Positions 5,909 through 11,385 of a stretch of DNA of 11,385 bases are shown here, in pieces. Within the stretch, counting starts at the first letter, position 1, and each line of letters begins with the position of its first letter. Position numbers and translations under genes: made by a program. Under the pieces are notes generated by a model. That model was given only the letters and a program-made list of their open reading frames with translations, made no database searches and had not been told where the DNA came from. This stretch comes from Pseudomonadota bacterium (GTDB taxonomy: Bacteria > Pseudomonadota > Alphaproteobacteria > Acetobacterales > Acetobacteraceae): NCBI GenBank assembly GCA_021807975.1, contig JAKBCJ010000115.1, forward strand, positions 1 to 11,385, read 5' to 3'.

Positions 5909-7081
5909 ATGTCCAAGCCGCTGTTGTTCACCCCGCTGCAAATCAGAAGCGTCACGCTGAAAAACCGCATCGTCGTCGCGCCCATGCACCAATATGCGGC
6001 GAAGGAGGGCTTCGCGACCGACTGGCATCTGATGAACGCCGGTAAATACGCCGCCGGCGGCGCCGGCCTGATGATGGTGGAATCCACCAAGGTAGAACGC
6101 CGCGGCGCCGGCACCGTCGGCGACCTGGGGTTGTGGAAGGATGAGTTCATTCCTGGCCTGAAGCGCATCACCGATTTCATCAAGGCCCAAGGCGCCACCG
6201 CCGCCATCCAAATCGGCCATTCCGGCCGCAAGGCTCGGTTGACCCGCCCGTGGGAGGGTCAGGTTCCACTGACCGCCGACCATCCGGAGATGTTCGACTG
6301 GGAAGGCTGGGATCTGGTGGCCCCCAGCGCCATCCCGCACAGCGATCGCATGCCGATGCCGCGCGCGTTCAGCCGCGACGAAATCCCGCAGGTCGTCGGT
6401 CATTTCGGCGACGCCGCCGCCCGCGCCCATAAGGCCGGGTTCGATATCCTGGAAATCCACGGCGCCCACGGCTATCTGGTGCACCAGTTCCTCTCCCCCG
6501 TCGCCAACCGGCGCAATGACGAATATGGCGGCTCCGACTCCAACCGCATGCGCTTCGCCCTGGACGTCGCCGAGTGTGTCCGCGCCAACTGGCCGCTGGA
6601 CAAGCCGCTGTTCATGCGCCTGTCGTGCGAGGACGATGCCGGCTGGGGGCCGGAACAAAGCGTCGTGCTGGCGCGCGAACTGAAGCTGCGCGGGGTGGAC
6701 GTCATCGATTGCAGCGGCGGCGGCATACTCGAACGCTCACCGATGGACAGTGTCAGGGCCAGGAAATACGGCTACCAGGTGCCCTATGCTGAAAAACTGC
6801 GTCAGGAGGCGGGAGTCATGACCATGGCGGTCGGTCACATCGTCCACGCGGACCAGGCGGAGGCCATTCTGGCGTCCGGCCGAGCGGACCTGATCGCGAT
6901 GGCGCGGGAGATGATGTACAATCCGAACTGGGCGATGGACGCCGCGCAGAAGCTGGGCGCGGATCCCGATTTCGCCAACAACCCGCCGGCGCTGGGCTGG
7001 TGGCTGGGCAAACGCGCGAAATCGGCGTTCGAGGGTGTGCCTTCGACCTATAACCGCGGGGTCATGGCGGACGTAGAATAA
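5909..7081 (+). CDS. old yellow enzyme family NADH:flavin oxidoreductase (YqjM-like)
   Basis: This 390-residue FMN-binding TIM-barrel protein is expected to reduce activated C=C bonds with NAD(P)H, or to belong to the related dienoyl-CoA/trimethylamine dehydrogenase flavoprotein group. The N terminus LFTPLQIRSVTLKNRIVVAP is typical. Gln101 and the segment HSGRKA are in flavin-binding positions. HGAHGYLVHQFLSP supplies His184, His187 and Tyr189, the substrate-anchoring and proton-donor set. It is followed by the NxRxDEYGGS signature and, near the C terminus, AVGHIVHADQAEAIL and RADLIAMAREMMYNP, the FMN-phosphate loop. One oddity: in YqjM-type enzymes the flavin-modulating Cys follows Pro-Met, whereas here the motif is PMHQY with His27. 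Length is slightly greater than YqjM. AAGGA (5896-5901 region) precedes ATG 5909. Physiological substrate is unknown. Confidence 0.9.
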   Translation: MSKPLLFTPLQIRSVTLKNRIVVAPMHQYAAKEGFATDWHLMNAGKYAAGGAGLMMVESTKVERRGAGTVGDLGLWKDEFIPGLKRITDFIKAQGATAAIQIGHSGRKARLTRPWEGQVPLTADHPEMFDWEGWDLVAPSAIPHSDRMPMPRAFSRDEIPQVVGHFGDAAARAHKAGFDILEIHGAHGYLVHQFLSPVANRRNDEYGGSDSNRMRFALDVAECVRANWPLDKPLFMRLSCEDDAGWGPEQSVVLARELKLRGVDVIDCSGGGILERSPMDSVRARKYGYQVPYAEKLRQEAGVMTMAVGHIVHADQAEAILASGRADLIAMAREMMYNPNWAMDAAQKLGADPDFANNPPALGWWLGKRAKSAFEGVPSTYNRGVMADVE

Positions 7082-7088
7082 ACCGCCC

Positions 7089-7149
7089 TGGCACCGCATC
7101 ATCGCGCCGGCAGACTGTATAGCGCATCAATAGCGGCCGCTGGGTGCCA
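7089..7149. terminator. weak inverted repeat between convergent genes
   Basis: TGGCACC (7089-7095) and GGTGCCA (7143-7149) are exact complements with a long 47-base interval that contains the palindrome AGCGGCCGCT (7132-7141). It fills the 68-bp gap between the oxidoreductase stop and the converging ankyrin-protein stop. No T tract; termination is speculative. Confidence 0.2.
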
Positions 7150-7833
7150 TCAATTGGTTGCCTTCCTGGAATCGAAGCCCAGGAACCCGACGGCCGGCAA
7201 TGGCGTGCCGCCGTCGTTGGCGAACAGTTTGGGTGTTACGACAGGCTTGCGTGGCACCGCAACGCGGGCCGTAATGGCGGCCTTAGGTGACGGCTTGGCA
7301 GTCTGCCCAACCTTGACCGCAGCCGCCTGACCCCGCGCGGGGGCGGAGGCGGCCGCGTCGGCAGTGTCACCGCGAATCGACAGCAGCAGGAATGAGATAT
7401 CGTTGCGGCCGAGATCGACCGACAGCTCCATTGGCGTCATGCCGAGGATATTGACAGCGTCCAGTTCGGCGCCCCGGTTCAGTGCATCGCGGGCGGCAGA
7501 GAGATCACCGCGGTTGATGGCGTCGAACAGCGCCTCATTGGGTGACATGTCGCCCGAGGAACGCGTCGCGGGTGCGGCCGGGGCGCGCGCCTTGTCGCCC
7601 GGCACGGCTTCCGGTGCCGGTAAGGCTGGCGTGTCCGCTTCTTGCTTTGAGGCCGTCGAATGGCCGCCGCTGCCCAACTGCGGGCCGTTCCCGCCCCCGC
7701 CTATCTGCGCGAACGCGCCCGTGGCCGATGCCAGGCACACGCCCAGCCCGAGGGCAATCGCCGCCGCCGAGGCGCGGATGGCGTTCGACGGAGCGGTTCG
7801 CAACCCGCAAAGCGTGGTGGCCCTTAGCTTCAT
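7150..7833 (-). CDS. secreted ankyrin-repeat hypothetical protein
   Basis: The protein has 227 residues. The first ~42 form a long signal peptide: Arg/Lys-containing n-region, hydrophobic AAIALGLGVCLASA, cleavage after AFA. A Gly/Pro/Ala-rich, probably disordered linker follows to about residue 95. One or two ankyrin-type helical hairpins then span about 96-155, with EALFDAINRGDLSAARDALN, GAELDAVNILGMTPMELSV and LGRNDISFLLL. The tail is again low-complexity and basic (PSPKAAITARVAVPRKPVV). It should be exported to the periplasm and may bind another protein there. A single ankyrin block between disordered arms is known in alphaproteobacterial proteins of unknown function. AAGGACGG lies about 11 bases before ATG 7833. 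No function is claimed. Confidence 0.7.
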   Translation of the reverse strand: MKLRATTLCGLRTAPSNAIRASAAAIALGLGVCLASATGAFAQIGGGGNGPQLGSGGHSTASKQEADTPALPAPEAVPGDKARAPAAPATRSSGDMSPNEALFDAINRGDLSAARDALNRGAELDAVNILGMTPMELSVDLGRNDISFLLLSIRGDTADAAASAPARGQAAAVKVGQTAKPSPKAAITARVAVPRKPVVTPKLFANDGGTPLPAVGFLGFDSRKATN

Positions 7834-8087
7834 AGCGTCCGCCGTCCTTGGAAACCGTTAAGGCGGGCTTTTACTCCAGTTTGGTCAAGACATTGCAACC
7901 CGAAAATCGCCCTGTCCGGCAAACCGCCGTGGTCGAACCGGGATTGTCATGCACCGGTCGCCCCGCGGCCTGTCATTGACGCGGGCCACAGATTCGTCAG
8001 TAAGCGGTGTCGCTGTGTGGGGGACCCATGTGCCGCTACTGGTGGCGTGAACCCGCGCGGCGGCATCAGGCCCGGGCGACGGCGTGA

Positions 8088-8657
8088 TCAACTCCGGTTG
8101 AGCAGCACAAATCCGGCATTCAAATAGGCCGCGTAAAGGCACCACGCCGCATAGGGCAGCATCAAAACAGCCGCGGCCGGGCGCACCCGGCGGAACGTGC
8201 GTAGGGTCAGTGCGACCAATACCAGCAGCGCGGCCATAACGGCCATCGCCAGCCTTGGGCTGTGCAGCCCGAAAAATGCCGGCGCCCACAGCGCATTCGC
8301 CGCCAGTTGCCAGCCCCACAGCCGTACGGCGCGGGCTGCCCCAAGCCGCTTCCACACCAGCCATCCAGCAGTGCCCACCATCACATACAGGATAGTCCAG
8401 ACCGGCCCGAACACCCAGTTTGGCGGCGTCCCCGGGGGTGCGTGCAGCGTCGGATACCACGTATGCACCACCCTGGCGGTCATCGATCCGCCAACCACGC
8501 CAACCAGCAGGCACAGACCGATGAACCCAACCAGCGCCAGCGCAGGCGAAATGGGCACGGACGAACCGGGGAACGAGCCGCCGCCATTGGGTCCGGATTG
8601 CTGGAAGACACGCCTCCTGTTCGGCATGGTTAACACCGATGATCCGGAGTTAGCCAC
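8088..8657 (-). CDS. tspO: TspO/MBR family tryptophan-rich sensory membrane protein
   Basis: TspO proteins are five-helix membrane proteins that bind porphyrins and, in Rhodobacter, tune photosynthesis and tetrapyrrole genes in response to oxygen. The signature is clear: WYPTLHAPPGTPPNWVFGPV, then WTILYVMVGTAGWLVWKR, a third helix with WGWQLAANALWAPAFFGL, a fourth around MAALLVLVALTL, and the final LPYAAWCLYAAYLNAGFVLL. The C terminus ends normally (NRS). The N terminus carries about 35 extra, polar, Gly/Pro/Ser-rich residues compared with the usual ~150-160 residue family length. The start is uncertain: GTG 8657 gives 189 residues and ATG 8627 gives 179, and neither has a strong ribosome-binding site. 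It lies 254 bp upstream of the ankyrin-protein gene on the same strand, so co-transcription is possible but not shown. Confidence 0.88.
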   Translation of the reverse strand: MANSGSSVLTMPNRRRVFQQSGPNGGGSFPGSSVPISPALALVGFIGLCLLVGVVGGSMTARVVHTWYPTLHAPPGTPPNWVFGPVWTILYVMVGTAGWLVWKRLGAARAVRLWGWQLAANALWAPAFFGLHSPRLAMAVMAALLVLVALTLRTFRRVRPAAAVLMLPYAAWCLYAAYLNAGFVLLNRS

Positions 8658-8764
8658 ATACGCGCCGCCCGGGAAAGCCGGAAGTTTACCCGCCAGCGGT
8701 TCCGCCTACGATTGAATCGTCGGTGCAACATCTGTTGGTTGAAGGGGCCAATGGCCAAAGTTGG

Positions 8765-8794
8765 GGATTCGCGGCAGACCGGAATGGCGAATCC
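8765..8794. repeat. 8-bp inverted repeat with 14-bp spacer
   Basis: GGATTCGC (8765-8772) and GCGAATCC (8787-8794) are exact complements just upstream of the recombinase fragment. It could be a recombination-site relic or chance in GC-rich DNA. No T tract follows. Confidence 0.3.
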
Positions 8795-8825
8795 GGACGC
8801 TTCTGTAAGGTCTTGCGGTCTCAAT

Positions 8826-8951
8826 ATGTTTGGCACGATCGCCGATAGTCAGGCCGGTTTCTGGTCCCTTGGCGGCATATGGGCCGACACCACGACCGCG
8901 CATGGCCAGTTGATGCTTGCCGATCTGGGAGGGGGGCCGAGTTCGCGCGTG
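8826..8951 (+). pseudogene. serine recombinase (resolvase/invertase) fragment
   Basis: The frame reads MFGTIADSQAGFWSL then WADTTTAHGQLMLADLGG, matching the mid-region of small serine recombinases (AGFRSLxxxWADTTTAHGRLMLxxLGGLAEFER). Only about 42 codons survive. The catalytic N-terminal Ser region is not found upstream, and the DNA-binding C-terminus is missing. After LGG a run of six Gs carries a frameshift: the expected AEFxR is present one frame over (GCCGAGTTCGCGCGT at about 8935-8949). Right after it the IS3-type terminus begins, so the gene was probably cut by that insertion and then decayed. The in-frame stop at 8952-8954 is made by the IS end. Confidence 0.65.
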
Positions 8952-8989
8952 TGAGGTGGTCCGGTAAATCCGGACAGATTGTTAAGCTC

Positions 8990-9014
8990 GGTTCGCCCCC
9001 AAGGAGGGCGAACC
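8990..9014 (+). promoter_or_regulatory. hairpin enclosing the orfA ribosome-binding site
   Basis: GGTTCGCCC (8990-8998) and GGGCGAACC (9006-9014) are exact 9-bp complements with a 7-base loop. The Shine-Dalgarno AAGGAGG (9001-9007) lies in the loop and first stem bases, 9 nt before ATG 9017. Folding could limit transposase translation. Confidence 0.5.
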
Positions 9015-9016
9015 CG

Positions 9017-9240
9017 ATGTCGGGCACACGGAAACGGTACAGTGCGGATTTCGAAGCGAAAGTTGCTCTTGAAGCCCTGCGTGGCGAGCTGACGGCGGCG
9101 CCACTTGCGACGAAGCACGGGATCCACCCGAGGAGAATGAACCGACGACGAGAATGGCGGCCTGAGATGAACCGGAACCGAGCTTAAAGAGGCCGCGAAA
9201 CTGTCCGGCGAAGGGGGACCGCGTCAGTAAGCTCGTAAGG
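9017..9240 (+). pseudogene. degraded IS3-family transposase orfA
   Basis: The first ~37 codons after ATG 9017 are a clean orfA start: MSGTRKRYSADFEAKVALEA then LRGELTAAPLATKHGIHP. This is the helix-turn-helix segment that binds the IS ends in IS3-family OrfA proteins (KRYSxEFKAKVALEAxRGExTxxELAxKHGIH). Beyond that, the expected continuation (a Trp-Lys-Arg segment, then a leucine zipper) is not in the same frame, and translation stops at 9185-9187. A second piece, ELKEAAKLSGEGGPRQ (from 9180, shifted by one frame), resembles the following OrfA linker and is itself broken. OrfA needs OrfB by frameshifting to make active transposase, and OrfB is absent, so this copy is dead. Confidence 0.6.
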
Positions 9241-9372
9241 ATGGGGCCTCGCTATCTACGGTGTCGTTCGTCCAACAGCGCTGCCGGACCAGGCTGGAGC
9301 GGTGCAGAGATCGCCAACCGCCTAAATTCGCCGAAAGCGGAAATGCGCAGGGCGCTCACACCGGGTACACCG

Positions 9373-9897
9373 CTACCGACGAGGCCAACCGAGCTTTTGT
9401 GCGCGATCGAGAGAACTTTGCACGACGGCGCGATGGAAGGGAGCGATCAGGGCGATGTAGGCGCGTCCGAGTGGGCGATTGTAGAAAACGAGCGTGGTCA
9501 CCGTTAATCGGCGCGGTCGCGTTTGAGATGCGGGTTGCAGGAGGATCGATACGCGGAAATTAAGGTGTGTGTCATCTTCGCCCAGGACGATCTCGTTTTC
9601 ATAACGTCCGAACACCCGGAACATGTTTATCCTGTCGCCGCCCGCGCCTTGGAGGTCTACCGCCCTCTTGAGGCCGAAGGGCCGCACGAGGACGTCTCGC
9701 AACCTGACTAGCAATGCGATCCATTTGGGCTGCCGCGTGAAAATATGCTGAGCGAGCGCCTCGGGATTTCGGGATGCGAACTCTTGTAATTCCACTGAGA
9801 ACGAGTCGGCAAAATCGGCTTCGGCGTAGGAGGAGTTTAGCCGTGACTCCGACGGCAAGCCGACTTGATTAATCTTCCCAAACCTTTGCGTTTGCAT
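9373..9897 (-). CDS. DUF2867 family protein
   Basis: From ATG 9897 the product has 174 residues, with no membrane segment or signal peptide. It shows the DUF2867 pattern: an opening YAEADFADSFSVEL, then FTRQPKWIALLVRLRDVLV, FGLK, and the strongest block, ENEIVLGEDDTHLNFRVSIL. It closes with VTTLVFYNRPLGRAYIALIA followed by PFHRAVV. The function of the domain is not known to me; it appears alone or fused behind NAD-dependent sugar epimerase-like domains. The gene starts 28 bp after the stop of the broken dehydrogenase on the same strand, suggesting a former operon. The frame remains open far upstream to 10410, running through the dehydrogenase relic in another frame and into the IS; that extension is not protein-like, and homology begins only after 9897. 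Confidence 0.75.
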   Translation of the reverse strand: MQTQRFGKINQVGLPSESRLNSSYAEADFADSFSVELQEFASRNPEALAQHIFTRQPKWIALLVRLRDVLVRPFGLKRAVDLQGAGGDRINMFRVFGRYENEIVLGEDDTHLNFRVSILLQPASQTRPRRLTVTTLVFYNRPLGRAYIALIAPFHRAVVQSSLDRAQKLGWPRR

Positions 9898-9925
9898 GAC
9901 GGATGCTGACCTGCGCTCCAAGGGT

Positions 9926-10140
9926 TCAGATCTGGGATATGCCGCCATCAACGACCAGTTCTGCCCCAAGTATATAACGGGACTCGTCGCTTGCCAGGAA
10001 CAGCGCGGCTGCGGCGATTTCATCGGATTCGCCGATTCGACCCAGCGGCACGCGCGCGGCAATTTGGTCCTTGATGGTCTGGACCTGTTCCGGCGTGCCG
10101 CCGCTACGACTATGTAAGGGCGTGTCGATACCACCAGGGC
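9926..10140 (-). pseudogene. 3' part of a short-chain dehydrogenase/reductase cut by the IS481 element
   Basis: The frame from the IS edge reads YSPGGIDTPLH, then VPLGRIGESDEIAAAALFLA, SDESRYILGAELVVDGG and stop at 9926-9928. These are the last ~71 residues of a classical NAD(P)-dependent short-chain dehydrogenase: the PGGIDT segment after the active site, the PLGRxGxxxEIA helix, and the terminal GAELVVDGG strand. The Rossmann fold GxxxGxG and the Tyr-x3-Lys catalytic pair are missing and should lie to the right of the window, beyond the IS. No stop codon or frameshift is seen in the remaining part, so the insertion looks recent. It precedes the DUF2867 gene by 28 bp. Confidence 0.8.
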
Positions 10141-10171
10141 TGTAAAAGTATGGACTTGATCTGACGTTCGG
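10141..10171 (+). repeat. left terminal inverted repeat of the IS481 element
   Basis: This is the end nearer the transposase stop. It matches the reverse complement of 11355-11385 at 23 of 31 positions, sharing TGTA-x-AAGT and TCTGAC blocks at the same offsets. Confidence 0.75.
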
Positions 10172-10213
10172 TTCATTCGCCGTGGTGGGTGTCCGACGAA
10201 TATTTGTGTCTGA

Positions 10214-11251
10214 TTACGCCACTTGCAGCAATTTCTCCTTTGCCACGGACAGGGTGTCAATGAAGGTTTGCATCGGCGTTTTGCCGTAGCACCATCGTCC
10301 CTGATGAGTGCGGATGGTGTTGTATTCCCGGATCCAAGCATCAAGGTCGGCCTGTAACTCTGGGATCGACCGGTAGAGCTTTTTGCGCAACGCCACCTGG
10401 TAGAACTCATTCAAGACGGTCTTGTTGAACCGTTCGCAGATACCGTTGGTCTGCGGGCTTTTGGCTTTTGTCCTGGTGTGGTCGATGTTCTCCACGGCTA
10501 GGTAGAGCTCATAGTCGTGGTGTTGCGGGTTGCCGCAATACTCGGTCCCGCGATCTGTCAGCATCCGGCTGACGGCGATCTCATGCTCCTCAAAGAACGG
10601 GATCACCCGATCATTGAGCATATCGGCCGCGGTGATCGGTGTCTTGGTGTCGTAGAGCTTGGCGAACCCGACCTTCGAATAAGTGTCGATCACGGTTTGC
10701 TGGTAGACGCGGCCCACACCTTTCAGCGTGCCGACATAGAAAGTGTCCTGAGCGACGCAGTAGCCGGGGCATTCACTCTCGAATTCGCCATGGGCTTCCT
10801 TGTCTGCCTTGGCCTTTTCCATGGCGGCGATCTGGGCTTCGGTCAGCAGGATGCCATCCTGGGCGACCTTGGCCTCCAGCGCTTTGAGCCGCTTTTTCAT
10901 GTTTTCCAGATCGTGGCGCTGCCAGACGCACCGCACGCCGAACGGGGAGATGGATAATCCCCGCTGGCGCAATTCATTGGCAACCCGGGCTTGCCCCCAG
11001 GTGGGTTGCTCAACGGCAATTTCCACGACGGCCTTTTCGATGTGGGCCTCGACGCGGTTTTTCTCGATCGGTTTTCGCCGGCTGATCTCCTGTAAGGCCA
11101 CTTCGCCGCCAGTTTCGTAGAGATCCTTGAAGCGATAGAAGCTATCACGGGAATACCCCATGATCTTGCAAGCTTTGCTGACATTGCCCAGCTGCTTGGC
11201 TAGCTCGAGCACGCCGAGCTTGGGGCGGATGATCTTCTGGTTCTGCGTCAT
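10214..11251 (-). CDS. IS481-family transposase (DDE type)
   Basis: The protein is 345 residues and intact. N-terminal helix-turn-helix segments (about 9-60) contain LAKQLGNVSKACKIMGYSRD, followed by a second helical domain with QPTWGQARVANELRQRG. The rve-type catalytic core runs from about residue 165. Asp169 is in AQDTFYVGTLKGVGR, Asp233 in LTDRGTEYCG, and Glu273 in SPQTNGICERFNKT. It ends with the EYNTIRTHQGRWCYGKTPMQ segment usual for these transposases. All three catalytic acidic residues are present, so the enzyme should cut and join the IS ends. GGAG lies 9 bases before ATG 11251. The gene reads toward the dehydrogenase relic and the DUF2867 gene, so read-through from it could drive them. 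The family name is from recognition, not from a search. Confidence 0.92.
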   Translation of the reverse strand: MTQNQKIIRPKLGVLELAKQLGNVSKACKIMGYSRDSFYRFKDLYETGGEVALQEISRRKPIEKNRVEAHIEKAVVEIAVEQPTWGQARVANELRQRGLSISPFGVRCVWQRHDLENMKKRLKALEAKVAQDGILLTEAQIAAMEKAKADKEAHGEFESECPGYCVAQDTFYVGTLKGVGRVYQQTVIDTYSKVGFAKLYDTKTPITAADMLNDRVIPFFEEHEIAVSRMLTDRGTEYCGNPQHHDYELYLAVENIDHTRTKAKSPQTNGICERFNKTVLNEFYQVALRKKLYRSIPELQADLDAWIREYNTIRTHQGRWCYGKTPMQTFIDTLSVAKEKLLQVA

Positions 11252-11275
11252 AGTGGGCGCTCCGATTTTGCGCCG

Positions 11276-11332
11276 GGCTGGGGTGTGCTCGCTTCGGTCG
11301 GCTTCGCCTCCCTACACGAGCACACCCCAGCC
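11276..11332 (-). promoter_or_regulatory. exact 16-bp hairpin in the transposase leader
   Basis: GGCTGGGGTGTGCTCG (11276-11291) and CGAGCACACCCCAGCC (11317-11332) are perfect complements with a 25-base loop. The base of the stem is 24 bp upstream of the transposase ATG. It lies inside the IS between the right terminus and the gene. Such a stem can stop transcripts entering from outside or mask the ribosome-binding site; no T tract is present. Confidence 0.6.
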
Positions 11333-11354
11333 GGCCGTTCCCATCGATTGAAAC

Positions 11355-11385
11355 CCAAATGTCAGAATAAATCGAGACTTCTACA
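11355..11385 (-). repeat. right terminal inverted repeat of the IS481 element
   Basis: Read inward on the minus strand it starts TGTAGAAGTCTCGATTTATT and pairs with the left end at 10141-10171. It lies upstream of the transposase gene and ends exactly at the window edge. Confidence 0.75.

Larger units (their letters stand above)
8952..9240 (+). mobile_element. left-end remnant of an IS3-family insertion sequence
   Basis: The sequence from TGAGGTGGTCCGGTAAATCC is the type of terminus found on IS3-family elements. It begins with TG and contains a GTCCGG-TAAAT-CCGGAC palindrome (8959-8975). A leader hairpin and an orfA follow. No orfB and no matching right terminus were found before the DUF2867 gene, so most of the element has been lost. 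The right limit is approximate. Confidence 0.6.
10141..11385 (-). mobile_element. complete IS481-family insertion sequence, 1245 bp
   Basis: Both ends are present and begin with TGTA read inward. At the left TGTAAAAGTATGGACTTGAT starts at 10141. At the right, TGTAGAAGTCTCGATTTATT read on the minus strand ends at the last base of the window. The two 31-bp ends agree at 23 positions. One intact transposase gene fills the interior. The target is a short-chain dehydrogenase gene. Target duplication cannot be checked because the right flank is outside. Confidence 0.85.

Noticed and set aside
5873..6658. 261-codon minus-strand frame
   Set aside because: Antisense shadow of the flavin oxidoreductase.
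7885..8514. 209-codon minus-strand frame overlapping tspO
   Set aside because: Out-of-frame reading of tspO, with no family features of its own.
9198..9222. CTGTCCGGCGAAGGGGGACC as the right end of the IS3 element
   Set aside because: It shares only a short CTGTCCGG block with the left end; the remainder does not pair and no CA terminus is visible.

Overview
The window is GC-rich DNA from what looks like an alphaproteobacterium. The evidence for that is indirect: codon use, a class III omega-transaminase, a YqjM-type flavin oxidoreductase, TspO, a secreted ankyrin protein of a style common in Rhodospirillales-like bacteria, and an IS481-family transposase. No rRNA, tRNA or CRISPR array was seen, so the placement is an inference.

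Left part (1-4046) is accessory DNA. It opens with the 3' end of a small membrane protein gene resembling DUF1634. Next comes a type II toxin-antitoxin pair (RelB/DinJ-like antitoxin, RelE/ParE-like toxin) with a nested palindromic operator candidate. A decayed minus-strand frame follows that ends like a chloramphenicol-phosphotransferase-type kinase. Then a compact four-gene restriction-modification operon runs on the plus strand: a small ribbon-helix-helix protein, a C5-cytosine methyltransferase, a GIY-YIG endonuclease resembling R.Eco29kI, and a Vsr mismatch endonuclease. All four genes overlap: 8 bases, then GTGA, then CTGA. The last gene probably starts at a rare CTG codon behind a near-perfect Shine-Dalgarno sequence. 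Just upstream of the operon lie three 10-bp tandem units, a good operator candidate for the ribbon-helix-helix protein. They contain two CCGCGG hexamers.

Middle part (4047-8657) looks like ordinary chromosome: a class III aminotransferase (minus), a divergent old-yellow-enzyme family oxidoreductase (plus) that has His where YqjM has its active-site Cys, a secreted ankyrin-repeat protein (minus) and TspO (minus). A GC hairpin separates the convergent Vsr and aminotransferase genes. A 393-bp intergenic region separates the divergent aminotransferase and oxidoreductase genes and holds two dyads.

Right part (8658-11385) is a mobile-element graveyard. A serine-recombinase fragment is cut by the left end of an IS3-family element, of which only a degraded orfA survives. 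A DUF2867 gene (minus) follows. Upstream of it is the last ~71 codons of a short-chain dehydrogenase, whose 5' part has been displaced by a complete 1245-bp IS481-family element. The IS right terminus coincides with the last base of the window, so the rest of the dehydrogenase gene should begin just beyond it. The IS carries an exact 16-bp hairpin in the leader of its transposase gene.
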